From Myxococcus sp. RHSTA-1-4 (lineage in GTDB: Bacteria; Myxococcota; Myxococcia; Myxococcales; Myxococcaceae): a stretch of DNA of 64,000 bases. Under the pieces are notes generated by a model. That model had not been told where the DNA came from. It saw nothing but the letters and a program-made list of their open reading frames with translations, and did not search any database. This document shows positions 9,501 through 17,275 of the stretch, piece by piece. Within the stretch, counting starts at the first letter, position 1, and every line of letters begins with the position of its first letter. The DNA lies in NCBI RefSeq assembly GCF_020037125.1, contig NZ_JAIQDG010000009.1, positions 186,001-250,000 on the forward strand, written 5' to 3'. A program made the translations under genes and the position numbers.

Positions 9501-9781
9501 GGCGTTTCGGGACGACCCAGCAGCGGGACGGCATCGACGTGCGCACGCTGGCGGGCGCCACGCATCAGCCTGGAACGCAGGGCCTGCTGAGCGTGGCGGG
9601 AAGCGCTCCGGGCTGCCAGGTCCAGGTCGGCGGGGCGATGCTGCCGGGCGTGACGCCGGTGGTGAAGGCGCCCATCGACGCCGGCCGGGAGCTGGAGGTG
9701 CTGGTGCGCTGCCCGGGTGGCGTGAGCAAGGTGTGGGTGATGGCCGTGCCGGGGCAGGAAATCGAGGTGAAGGCGCGGTAG
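6497..9781 (+). CDS. Ser/Thr protein kinase with two STAS-like domains and two zinc ribbons
   Basis: 1094 aa; ATG 6497 overlaps the HATPase stop (ATGA). Layout: STAS-like domain about 10-110; zinc ribbon with C115/C118 and C145/C148; second STAS-like segment about 190-285; second ribbon with C291/C293/C296 and C324/C327; Hanks-type kinase about 394-665. The kinase shows a Gly loop GQGGMAEV (from about 403), catalytic HRD 531-533 (HRDVSPHNVL, typical of myxobacterial Pkn proteins), DFG 551-553 and activation segment GKISYISPEA. A long Pro/Ser/Gly linker follows (about 700-930), then one TM helix (about 933-955) and a PEGA-like C-terminal domain probably outside the cytoplasm. The family phosphorylates Ser/Thr. 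The fused STAS and coupled HATPase suggest that kinase output and partner switching are linked. The domain combination is unusual. Confidence 0.88.
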   Translation: MRSGPVDSQGSNAIISRLRVGTITHVRISGVIDETFPLTASSPELSGLLVVDLGRVERISSFGVRRWIEFAGKLPPGALGLYVVHAPPVMVDQLNMVEGFAGVARVLSVLAPYTCRTCNEDRLRVVNLLDDAQAIAEERAPEHKCPVCANALEFADLPGEFFDYARRQQFGTVDPVVMRYLRASMPAEQPELQQHLKIVQDDITYITLASALKGDLNVRRLASGLEGRVAFDFSHVSKVEPEALPKLEQVLETAAQGAQVVLCRVPPPVLAALARSSRHPPVRMATLWLPCDCRNCGQVSHQRIQAADYLAQLRAQQSAVDIACPICGGEARVPHMPQLQGLLARMQLTDRPLEDMEALEPRALSQYLFGSTNVDPQAKQGASTDISNSLGSTKLNIIRRLGQGGMAEVFLAKQVGVKGFEKFVVMKKILPQFAENPEFVDMLFAEARANARLTHPNVVQTFDVGVSDGVAYILMEYVRGPDLKKLVIELRRKGLALPLEHALRIVAEVAAGLHYAHSYVDPAGTPHPVVHRDVSPHNVLISLDGAIKLSDFGIAKVAGEENTQAGVLKGKISYISPEAASGRTLDARNDVFALGVVLFELLTGQLPFRRDHDAATLNAIVREPAPVPSQLKPHIPQDVSDLILRALVKDPARRTPSAAAMREEIEAVMAHHRLNSSPAAVAQFFKDTLGDRLVEFAPSTTSGTGSHPRPMPSGTGSGNVHTGEMAAPTDGRTPNRGSGSHPATTGSGSGPRPAAGSGSGPRPMTPPPVASARPVAGSGAPGGSSPATPPPASGPRPPASGSVPRVEPRAAAVPPPASLPELPGLDVDVELGERTEVLPLIQGQPPPRAEAPAAPRPAPPPRPSQPAMARPSTTGVPAHGAQANAAAQARAPVPTRPSVSVPTVPELPAARPAPQGAPRPPSKEAEAGGGGAWKWAALGGGGLLVLGAVALVMLRGPGSPFVNVEPGEHVYVGGVRVEEGSASFESLTGPLLVSTAVDGKLRRFGTTQQRDGIDVRTLAGATHQPGTQGLLSVAGSAPGCQVQVGGAMLPGVTPVVKAPIDAGRELEVLVRCPGGVSKVWVMAVPGQEIEVKAR

Positions 9782-9847
9782 AGCAGCGTGGCTGAGCGGC
9801 ACACCTCCGGGCGCCGCGCGCGCCCCAGGACGAAGGGTGCGTAACCC

Positions 9848-12169
9848 ATGAAGGGCTGGACCCTCTTCCCCCACCTCGTGGTGCGTACCACGGGCTTCCC
9901 CTTTGACTGGCTGGAGCGCCTGGGGTGCCCGGAGTCAGCGGCGGGGGCGCGGCGGCTGGCGGCGGAGCAGCGCGCCCTGGAGGCGCTGCGCGCCGAGGGC
10001 CCACGAGTGAAGCGCCCGCCGCGCGCGGTACTGGCGGCGCTGAAGGCCGGGCATCCGGTGGACACGGAGGGACTGGAGTCGCCGGAGGTGTTCGCCGCGT
10101 GGAACGCGCGCGCCCGGGCGGCCCGAGAGGCGGAGGACGCCTTCGAGTCGGCGCTGGAGCGCGAGTCCGCGGGCGTGGAGGCGGCGCTGGCCGCGCTGCG
10201 CATGGAGCCGCGCTTCCTGGAGGCAGTGGCCAGCTCCAGCCCCCCCGTGGCGAAGGACCTGCTGGCGGGGCGTGATGGCGCACGGCTGCGGCGGCAGGTG
10301 GCCAGCTACCTGCAGCGTCTGTGCGCGAAGAACGAGACGATGGGCTTCTTCGGCCCCATCAACTACGGCCGGGCGGACGCGGAGGCACCCACGGGGGTGA
10401 CGCTGCGCTGGTCCGGGCCGGAGGTGCTGGTGGGGCGCAACACCTTCGCGGCCTCATGGCTGGTGCAGGGGCTGGTGCGCGCCATCGCCTTCGACCCGGA
10501 GATTTCCGCGTGGCTGGTGCTGCGCCGCAAGGCCTTCGCGGAGGTGCCCTCGCGCAAGGCCGCGCCCCCGCCGGAGAGCACGGACGAGCTGCTGCCGCGG
10601 CTGGTGGAGCTGGCGGACGGGACGCGGACGCTGGCGGGGCTGGCGTCGTCACTGGGCGTGGCACCGGGGATGGCGCGCGAGGCGGCGCGGCTGGGCTGTG
10701 ACAAGGGCCTGCTCACGCACCAGCTCGAGGTCCCCGCCGCCGTGCACCACCCGCTGGACGACCTGGCCGAGCGGGTGGCGGGGGTGCCCTGTCCCGCGGC
10801 GCGGCGCCACGTGGAGGGGCTGAGCGCGCTGCTGGAGCTGATGGCCCGGTACGGCGCGGCGGACGCCGCGGGGAAGATGGCGCTGCAAGGGGCCTTCGCG
10901 GAGCGGGCACGCGCGCGGTGGGGCGTGGTGCCGCCGTCCGAGCGCGCCTCGGCGTCCGAATCCCACAACTTCTACCAGGACCGGCTGCCGCTCCGGGAGG
11001 AGTGCGGGGGAGACCTGCGGGTGGAGGTTGGCGGCGAGCGCGCCCGCGAGCTGGTGTCGCGGCTGGAGCCCGCCCTGGCGTGGATGGGCGAGGCGGCGCG
11101 CCGCACGCGCGAGGCGGCTCGGGCCGCGGTGGCGGGGCTGGTGGGGGCGCGCACGGTGCCCTTCTGGAAGGTGGTGGCCGCGTACGCGGACCGGCCGGTG
11201 CCCTCGGACACGTCGGTGGCGGAGGTGCTCGCGGGGGCCATTCCCGACGCGGCCGCGCGCCACGTGGAGCTGGGCGGAGTGGCGGCGCCGCCGGCGCCGG
11301 AGGATGCGCGGGCGCTGCCGCTCGTCACCTCGGTGGACCTGCTGGTGGGCGCGAGGGACGTGGAGGCGTGGAGCCGGGGCGACTACGAGCTGGTGATGGG
11401 CGACGTGCACGACACGGCCCTGGTGTGGGGCTGGGCGCTCCAGTTCCACGAGGCGCGCGGCAAGGTGGAGAGCGGAATGGTGCGGGCGCTGGGAGCGCTG
11501 CCGCGGCCCCTGCCGCTGGTGACGGTGCTGGCGTCGCGGCGCACGGGGCTGCTGCCTTCGGAGTTTCCGGGCCCGGTGGTGGAGCTGGGCGGGGTGAGCG
11601 CGCGGGCCTCCGGGTGGCGGCTGCCGCTGGACGACCTGTTCGTGGAGAGTGATGGGAAGAGCGCGCGGCTGGTGTCGAAGCGGCTGGGCTCGGAGGTGTG
11701 CCTCTACAACGGCGAGCTGGAGAGCCTGGTGCACACCGCCTTCGCGCTGCCCCGCATCCGCCCGCTGCGTGTGTCGCAGGGGGCGCATACGCCCCGGCTG
11801 ACGCTGGGTGGGGTGGTGGTGCAGCGCGAGCAGTGGCGGCTGGGCGCGGAGGAGCGGGAGGTGTTGCTCGCATGCCGGGACGACCGGGCGCGGCTGCGAG
11901 CGGCGGTGGCCCTGTGGGCGGCGCGGGGGATGCCTGACTGCGTCTTCGCGAAGTTCAAGGACGAGCGGAAGCCCGTGCTGGTGGACGTGCGCAGCCCGCC
12001 GCTGCTGCGCGTCTTCCTCAACCTGCTGGAGCAGAAGACGGACGTCGTCCTCTCGGAGATGCGGCCCGCGCCGGACCAGCTCTGGCTCCGGGGACCGGGA
12101 GGCCGTCACACGGTGGAGCTGCGGTGCACGCTGCTGTGGGGAGCACCGTCGCCGGAGGCCCGGGAATGA
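9848..12169 (+). CDS. LanB-like (lantibiotic dehydratase glutamylation-domain) protein 1
   Basis: 773 aa. It resembles the glutamyl-tRNA-dependent glutamylation domain of class I lanthipeptide dehydratases. The family signature is RQVASYLQRLCAKNET followed by MGFFGP, with C159 starting the CAKNET block. Later come a DxxLVG-type segment near residue 497 and the C-terminal pattern ERKPVLVDVRSP ... EMRPAPDQLWL. Full LanB enzymes are about 1000 aa and include a SpaB_C elimination domain; none is present here. The length matches split LanB enzymes or PEARLs, which add amino acids from aminoacyl-tRNA to a peptide. It opens with GFPFDWLE (16-23), also present in the second copy at 13860. It ends with an ATGA overlap into the next gene. 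Confidence 0.82.
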   Translation: MKGWTLFPHLVVRTTGFPFDWLERLGCPESAAGARRLAAEQRALEALRAEGPRVKRPPRAVLAALKAGHPVDTEGLESPEVFAAWNARARAAREAEDAFESALERESAGVEAALAALRMEPRFLEAVASSSPPVAKDLLAGRDGARLRRQVASYLQRLCAKNETMGFFGPINYGRADAEAPTGVTLRWSGPEVLVGRNTFAASWLVQGLVRAIAFDPEISAWLVLRRKAFAEVPSRKAAPPPESTDELLPRLVELADGTRTLAGLASSLGVAPGMAREAARLGCDKGLLTHQLEVPAAVHHPLDDLAERVAGVPCPAARRHVEGLSALLELMARYGAADAAGKMALQGAFAERARARWGVVPPSERASASESHNFYQDRLPLREECGGDLRVEVGGERARELVSRLEPALAWMGEAARRTREAARAAVAGLVGARTVPFWKVVAAYADRPVPSDTSVAEVLAGAIPDAAARHVELGGVAAPPAPEDARALPLVTSVDLLVGARDVEAWSRGDYELVMGDVHDTALVWGWALQFHEARGKVESGMVRALGALPRPLPLVTVLASRRTGLLPSEFPGPVVELGGVSARASGWRLPLDDLFVESDGKSARLVSKRLGSEVCLYNGELESLVHTAFALPRIRPLRVSQGAHTPRLTLGGVVVQREQWRLGAEEREVLLACRDDRARLRAAVALWAARGMPDCVFAKFKDERKPVLVDVRSPPLLRVFLNLLEQKTDVVLSEMRPAPDQLWLRGPGGRHTVELRCTLLWGAPSPEARE

Positions 12170-13863
12170 AGCTGCTGGTGCTGCCACCACACCGGGACGT
12201 GACGCTCATCCCGGAGGCGCCCGAGGGCTGGCACCTCGTGGACGTGGCCCGGGACTTCTGCCGGCGCATCCTCTCCGATGCGGCGATGACAGAGGCCTCC
12301 GAAGCCCGCGAGGCGGCTCCCGCCACGGCGGAGTCGATGCGCGAGCTGCTCCTGCTGCGCGCGGCCCGCACCCTGTCTACGCGCGAGGAGCGCGGCGGAA
12401 ACACCGGGCTCCGGGCCCTGGGGGCGGTGCTCACGGCCCTTTCGGGGCCTCCGAATGGCGTGCGCCTGCGGCTCGACGACCTGGAGTTGGAGGAGGGCAC
12501 CACCGAGCGGAGCGCGGACGTGCTGCGCGCGGTGGGCCAGCCCGCGCCCTACGCGGAGGACCTGGCCCGGGCGGCCGAGCGCTTCACGGAAGCGGAGCGG
12601 GTGCGCCTCTGGCTGGAGCGGGACCAGCAACTCCCGGCGACGGCATGGCTCGCCCGGGCCTGTCCGCCCGAGGTGGTTCTGGAGGTCGCCGGGCCCTTCG
12701 CGGTGGCCCACCGCAAGGTGCTGTCCCGCCTGCCCATGCTCCAGCGGGCGGTGTTCGTCGATGCGACCGCGCCCCTCCGCTGGCGCGTGGCTCCGCTGAC
12801 GGGTGCCCCCGGGCCGGAGTCGCTCGTGTGGATTCCCGAGGCCCTGGACCTGTGTGTCACCACGCCCTGGCCTCCAGACGATGGGCGCGGCTGGGTGACG
12901 CTGGGGGAGGAGCGCGGGCCGAAAGACCTGCGGGCGCTGACGGCGGGGCAGGAGTTCGGCGTCTGTACCCCGGACGAGCTGCGAGGCTTCACGGGGGGAG
13001 CCCCCTGGGGCGGCCACGTGGAGCTCGACAGTCTCGTGCATGCGGACGCCCTGGTGGCGAGCGGCTGCCGCGTGGCGGTGGTGGGCTTCTGCGCGGCGCG
13101 CGGCGAGGACGTGTTGGATACCTTTGGCGGCCGGCTGCATTCGGAGGAACTCGCGCGGGGAGCCGAGCGGTTGAGGGCCGCGGGCGTGCGGGTCGTCGCG
13201 GAGTGGTGGGTGGGAGCGCCGGGCGTGGACACGGCGATGCTGGAATCGACGCTGGCGGCGCTCGACGCGAAGCCCCTGTTCCACCACATGGCCGGAGTGC
13301 GTCCCTTTCACTGGCCGATGCACCAGCGGCACGTGGACCGTCGGTTCCGCTGGCGCATCGGCCAGCTGCGAAATCCGGCCGCGGACCGGGACCTCGCGCG
13401 GAGCTGGCCCTTCGATGCTCCGGCCACGCTCTCGGGCTTCCAGCTCCAGGAGATGCTCACGGCCCTGTCCACCCGGCTGATGCAGCGAGCGCCCCTGAAC
13501 CCGGGCCGTGTCGCCGCCGCCTACCTCCATGGACCCACGCGTGCGGAGCGTGAGCCGCCGGCGGAAGAAGGGAGCGCGGCCCGGGCGCCAGGCATGGGAA
13601 GCCAGCCCCTCCGCCTGGACGACGACTGCGCGCTGCTCCAGCTCCCGGCCGCGTTGGACGGAGCGCCGAAGCCCACGTGGTACGCGGCGAACCTGCGCAC
13701 GGGCACGGTGCTCGCGATGGACGCGCGCCTCGCGCCGAAGCTGGCTGGCCTGACGCGGCCCGCGCATGTGGCCGACGTGCTGGGCGCCGTCCCCGAGGCC
13801 CAGCGGGGCAGGCTGGTGGACACGCTGGTGGCGAAGTCCGTCCTGACGAGGGTGCACGGATGA
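12166..13863 (+). CDS. degenerate radical-SAM-like RiPP protein with possible PqqD-like C-terminus
   Basis: 565 aa, ATG 12166 overlapping the previous stop; its own TGA overlaps the next ATG. I do not recognise a named family with certainty. Residues about 285-385 read like the C-terminal half of a radical-SAM barrel (DALVASGCRVAVVGFCAARG, then LRAAGVRVVAEWWVGAPG), the arrangement seen in B12/rSAM RiPP maturases. No CxxxCxxC cluster motif exists anywhere, so any SAM chemistry would be lost. The last 85 residues (TWYAANLRTGTVLAMDARLA ... LVDTLVAKSVLTRV) resemble a PqqD/RRE peptide-binding fold. A scaffold or substrate-recognition role between the two LanB-like enzymes is inferred. It could instead be an unrelated hypothetical protein. 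Confidence 0.6.
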   Translation: MKLLVLPPHRDVTLIPEAPEGWHLVDVARDFCRRILSDAAMTEASEAREAAPATAESMRELLLLRAARTLSTREERGGNTGLRALGAVLTALSGPPNGVRLRLDDLELEEGTTERSADVLRAVGQPAPYAEDLARAAERFTEAERVRLWLERDQQLPATAWLARACPPEVVLEVAGPFAVAHRKVLSRLPMLQRAVFVDATAPLRWRVAPLTGAPGPESLVWIPEALDLCVTTPWPPDDGRGWVTLGEERGPKDLRALTAGQEFGVCTPDELRGFTGGAPWGGHVELDSLVHADALVASGCRVAVVGFCAARGEDVLDTFGGRLHSEELARGAERLRAAGVRVVAEWWVGAPGVDTAMLESTLAALDAKPLFHHMAGVRPFHWPMHQRHVDRRFRWRIGQLRNPAADRDLARSWPFDAPATLSGFQLQEMLTALSTRLMQRAPLNPGRVAAAYLHGPTRAEREPPAEEGSAARAPGMGSQPLRLDDDCALLQLPAALDGAPKPTWYAANLRTGTVLAMDARLAPKLAGLTRPAHVADVLGAVPEAQRGRLVDTLVAKSVLTRVHG

Positions 13864-16181
13864 GTGAGACCTGGACGCTGGGCGAGGTGTTCGTACTGCG
13901 CCACGCGGGCTTTCCTTTCGACTGGCTGGAGTCGCTCGGCCTGTCCGCGGAGCTGCTGGAGGAGACCACCCGGCTGCTGGAGGACGAGGACGCGCTGCTC
14001 GCCGCGGTGCGTACAGGAGGCGGTGACGCCGACGCCCAGGCCCTCCAGGAGTCCCTCGCCCGGGGCCGCGAGCCCATGCTCAAGCCGCGCCATGGCCCCG
14101 CGGCCCGGGACGCGCTGGCGCGCTACAAAGCGCGCCGCGATTCACTCCAGGCCCGCTACGCCGAGGAGCGCAAGGCCCTGCGCCCGCGCCTGCGTGAGCG
14201 GGCGGCGGACCCGGCCATCCAGGAGGCGGTGTTCCTCTCCAGCCCGGCCATGTTCGACAACGTCTGGACGCGCTACCTGCGAGGCGGCGACCGGCCGGAC
14301 ACCTCCGACGCGCGCCGGGTGGAGCGGCAGGTCTACACGTACCTGCAGCGCTTCTGCGCGAAGAACGAGACGACCAGCTTCTTCGGCCCCATCTCCTACG
14401 GAGAGCGCACCACCGAGGACGGCTACGACGTGCGCACGGTACCGAGCGGCAACACGCGCCGCCGGACGTTCTTCTCCTTCTGGGCGGTGACGGAACTGGC
14501 CCGCGCGGTGGGCCGCGAGCGGGCGCTGCGCGCGCACCTCCCGCTGCGTCTCAATCCGCTCTTCAAGGTGACTCCGGGCCGCGCCGCGTGCGAGCCGCTG
14601 AAGCTGGACGTGCCCCTGTCTCCCCAGGCGGAGAATCTCCTGTCCGTGCTGCGCGAGCATCCGACGCCGGAGGAGGCGGCGCGGGTGCTGGGGGTGGCGG
14701 TGGCGGACGTGGAGCGGCAGGCGCTGCCGCTGGTGAAGACGGCGCTGCTGCTGTGGGGCCTGCCGTTCCGGCCGAACGACTTCAGCACGTTCGAGAGCGT
14801 GCGCGACGCGGTGGCCGCGCTGCCGGAGTCCGAGGCCCGGGGCCGCTGGCTGGAGCGGCTCGACGCGCTCGCGCGCCTGAGGGCCGGCTTCGAGACGGCG
14901 GACCTGGCCCACCGCCGCGAGCTGCTGCCGCGCCTGGAGGCGGCCTTCACGGAGGCCACCGGCAAGCCGGCGCGGCGCGGGGAAGGGCAGGTCTACGCGG
15001 ATCGGCTCATCATCTATGAGGAGGCCAGCTCACCGTTCCGCCTGCGCTTCGGCGAGCGCTTCACCGCGGAGCTGGAGGCCGCGCTGACGGGCGCGCTGGA
15101 GCTGTCAGCCGCGTACGGGGAGAAGGTGCAGCGCGGCTTCCGCGAGCAGGTGCGTGACGCGCTGGGCCCGGACGCGCGGCCCATGGACCTCCTCGAGTAC
15201 GCGGTGCGGCTGCGGCCGGACACCGTGTCGGGGAGCCGCTTCTCGCCGGTGCCTCCGGTGCTGCTCGACGAGGACGGGGCGCGCGCCCGGGCGCTGCCCG
15301 TGGACTTCCTGGGCACGTCCACGCCGGGAGGCCGGTACGCGCTGCCGGACGTGTGCCTCGCGGCGAAGCCGGACGGCGGCGGCTTCGAGGTGATGCTGGC
15401 GCGCGTCCACCACCACCTGCTGCTGTGGAGCTGGCTGAGCGCCTTCCAGCCGGAGCGCGAGCGGTACGCCTCGGTGGCCTCGCGCTGGCTGGACGCGGAC
15501 CCCGCCGCGCGGGGGCTGGTGGGCCTGTCCATCCGCCGGCGCAACAAGGGCTTCTACGTCTTCCCGGGACGGCGGCTGGTGTACTCGGTGTCGGACGTGC
15601 TGGACGTGGAGGAGGGCGCGCTGACGCCGGCCGACGTGCGGGTGGCGCCCACGCCGGAGGGGCCGGTGCTGACGGACGGCACGGGCCAGCGGCTGAGCCT
15701 CTACCTCCCGCTGGACGACTTCTCCTCGTACCCGCCCTTCGCCGCGCTGGCGCACGCCCAGGTGCTGCACGCGCCGCTGCGCACGAGGGGCAGCCACCTG
15801 CCGCGGCTGAGCGTGGGCGGCGCGGTGTACCAGCGCGAGCGGTGGGAGTTGCCCGCCGAGCGGCTGGCGGGGCCGGCGGGCTTCGACCTCTTCCTCGCGG
15901 TGCAGCGCGAGCGGCGGGCGGGCGGGTGGCCCCGCTTCGTGTTCATGCGCAGCTCGAAGGAGCGCAAGCCGTACCTCATCGACACGGCGAGCCCCTTCGC
16001 CCTGGACCTGCTGTCCCATCTGGCGCGGGAGGCGGAGCGGCTGTCGGTGGAGGAGATGTACCCGGCCCCGGAGCAGCTCTGGCTGAAGGACGCGCGGGGC
16101 CGCTTCACCTGCGAGCTGCGGATGCAATTCACCCGCTGGAGCCAGGGAACCCCCGTACCCGGCCCCGGAGGGCTGGGGTAG
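13860..16181 (+). CDS. LanB-like (lantibiotic dehydratase glutamylation-domain) protein 2
   Basis: 773 aa, exactly the length of the copy at 9848, with ATG 13860 overlapping the upstream stop. The same landmarks recur: GFPFDWLE at 17-24, RQVYTYLQRFCAKNET with SFFGP (C166 starts CAKNET), a MLARVHHHLLLWSW segment near residue 505, and a C-terminal SSKERKPYLIDTASP ... EMYPAPEQLWL. No SpaB_C elimination domain is present here or nearby. The two copies are clearly homologous but diverged, which suggests an old duplication with separate substrates or sequential steps. Product type (dehydrated peptide or aminoacylated peptide) cannot be told from sequence alone. The stop codon TAG lies in the motif GGGGTAGGAT. 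Confidence 0.82.
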   Translation: MSETWTLGEVFVLRHAGFPFDWLESLGLSAELLEETTRLLEDEDALLAAVRTGGGDADAQALQESLARGREPMLKPRHGPAARDALARYKARRDSLQARYAEERKALRPRLRERAADPAIQEAVFLSSPAMFDNVWTRYLRGGDRPDTSDARRVERQVYTYLQRFCAKNETTSFFGPISYGERTTEDGYDVRTVPSGNTRRRTFFSFWAVTELARAVGRERALRAHLPLRLNPLFKVTPGRAACEPLKLDVPLSPQAENLLSVLREHPTPEEAARVLGVAVADVERQALPLVKTALLLWGLPFRPNDFSTFESVRDAVAALPESEARGRWLERLDALARLRAGFETADLAHRRELLPRLEAAFTEATGKPARRGEGQVYADRLIIYEEASSPFRLRFGERFTAELEAALTGALELSAAYGEKVQRGFREQVRDALGPDARPMDLLEYAVRLRPDTVSGSRFSPVPPVLLDEDGARARALPVDFLGTSTPGGRYALPDVCLAAKPDGGGFEVMLARVHHHLLLWSWLSAFQPERERYASVASRWLDADPAARGLVGLSIRRRNKGFYVFPGRRLVYSVSDVLDVEEGALTPADVRVAPTPEGPVLTDGTGQRLSLYLPLDDFSSYPPFAALAHAQVLHAPLRTRGSHLPRLSVGGAVYQRERWELPAERLAGPAGFDLFLAVQRERRAGGWPRFVFMRSSKERKPYLIDTASPFALDLLSHLAREAERLSVEEMYPAPEQLWLKDARGRFTCELRMQFTRWSQGTPVPGPGGLG

Positions 16182-16184
16182 GAT
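16179..16184 (+). promoter_or_regulatory. possible -10 element (TAGGAT)
   Basis: TAGGAT overlaps the stop codon of LanB-like protein 2 and lies 30 bases before the next start. No good -35 was found. It could give the 153-aa gene its own transcription, but the evidence is thin. Confidence 0.2.
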
Positions 16185-16213
16185 GACGCGCCCCTAACTT
16201 CTGGAGAAAGCCC

Positions 16214-16675
16214 ATGGCCGGAGAGAACGAGGTCGTCCCGCAGCCGCGGAAGCTGAAGAAGCCGGTGGAAGAGATTCGCGCGGAGCTGATGGCCGACCCG
16301 GATGTGAAGGAACAGGCCCGGATGCTGAAGATCGACGTGGAGGCCTACGTCGCGAAGATCATCGACTACGCCCAGTACCCGGAGAAGCCGGCTCAGCTCA
16401 AGATCACCCCGGACGAGGAGCTCAAGGCGAGAGACCCCAGCGTCCCCACCGTCGAGGAGCTCCAGGGGTACCTGCAGAAGGTCGTCGACGGCGAGGTGAT
16501 GCTCAACCGCGCCCAGCAGCTCGACGGCTTCAACAAGGAGGACCCGGACGCGCGCTTCAAGTCGGCGCTCGCGTCGGATCAGGTCCAGAAGGGCGCCCCC
16601 GAGGCTCGCAAGGGCCTGTCCCCCACCGCCGTGCAGGCCGCGGACGCCAAGAAGTCGCCGCCCAGGGGAAGCTGA
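16214..16675 (+). CDS. small soluble helical protein, candidate RiPP-pathway partner
   Basis: 153 aa. A good RBS (GGAGAAAG) precedes ATG 16214. The protein has no Cys, no signal peptide and no membrane segment. It is predicted mostly helical and charged (KKPVEEIRAELMADPDVKEQ, later VEELQGYLQKVVDGEVMLNR), with a Pro/Ala/Lys-rich tail ending KKSPPRGS. No family recognised. It lies 32 bp after the LanB-like trio, so it could be the scaffold or leader peptide for those enzymes, or an accessory protein. Its length and lack of a clear core with Ser/Thr/Cys repeats argue against a classical lanthipeptide precursor. Confidence 0.65.
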   Translation: MAGENEVVPQPRKLKKPVEEIRAELMADPDVKEQARMLKIDVEAYVAKIIDYAQYPEKPAQLKITPDEELKARDPSVPTVEELQGYLQKVVDGEVMLNRAQQLDGFNKEDPDARFKSALASDQVQKGAPEARKGLSPTAVQAADAKKSPPRGS

Positions 16676-16686
16676 GGCGCACGCGC

Positions 16687-16720
16687 GGGGACGGGAGTCC
16701 CCGGGATTTTTCCCGTCCCC
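16687..16720 (+). promoter_or_regulatory. alternative hairpins between the two small genes
   Basis: The left arm GGGGAC (16687-16692) can pair with GTCCCC (16697-16702) over a GGGA loop, followed five bases later by TTTTT (16707-16711). The longer arm GGGGACGGGA (16687-16696) can instead pair perfectly with TCCCGTCCCC (16711-16720). The two stems exclude each other. This looks like a terminator or attenuator separating the 153-aa gene from the 133-aa gene. The remainder of 16676-16870 contains a T6 run (16771 region) but no gene. Confidence 0.45.
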
Positions 16721-16870
16721 AGTGTGCCCAAGTCCCTGGATTCCCTGGAGCCCCAAGGAGGTCGTCGGGTTTTTTCGGGGTAACACGGAACAAATAAGCC
16801 GAGCGTCCGACAATTCCATCAACAGGAACACACGCTGGCCGCACGGCGGCCCCGAACAAAGGATCTGACC

Positions 16871-17272
16871 ATGGGTGGAATCGGCAAGGCTCTTGGCAAG
16901 GTGATGGACGTCGTCAAGCCGTTCGTCTCGGCCGTCAACCCGCTGCTCGGCGCCGCGATGGGCTTCGCCAGCGGCCTGATGCAGGGCAAGAACCCCCTGC
17001 AGGCGCTGATGGGTGCGGCCACCGACCTCATCCCGGGTGGCAACATCTTCGGGAACGTCCTGGGCAAGTTTGGCGGCTCCGCGCTGATGGACGGCATGGG
17101 CGGCAACAGCCTGCTGAGCGGCGCGCTCAACCTGGCCTCCGGCAAGGGCAAGGTCACCGACATCATCGGCGACCTGCTCAAGAGCACCAAGAAGGAGGAG
17201 CTCACGCAGCAGGGCCGCGAGAACGCCACGGAGCTGTCCGCTCAGCGCATGGCCCAGCTGCTGTTCCAGTAA
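16871..17272 (+). CDS. Gly/Ala/Leu-rich hydrophobic small protein
   Basis: 133 aa with RBS AAAGGA upstream of ATG 16871. The first 100 residues are rich in Gly, Ala, Leu and Met (GKALGKVMDVVKPFVSAVNP, GAAMGFASGLMQG), with small-xxx-small spacing that favours helix packing or membrane insertion. The last 30 residues are polar and charged (KSTKKEELTQQGREN). No signal peptide and no Cys. Not recognised. It resembles phage-type internal hydrophobic proteins and some unmodified bacteriocins. It is 3 bp from a GNAT-like gene, a pairing also seen in phage structural regions. Function not assigned. Confidence 0.6.
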   Translation: MGGIGKALGKVMDVVKPFVSAVNPLLGAAMGFASGLMQGKNPLQALMGAATDLIPGGNIFGNVLGKFGGSALMDGMGGNSLLSGALNLASGKGKVTDIIGDLLKSTKKEELTQQGRENATELSAQRMAQLLFQ

Positions 17273-17275
17273 TCC

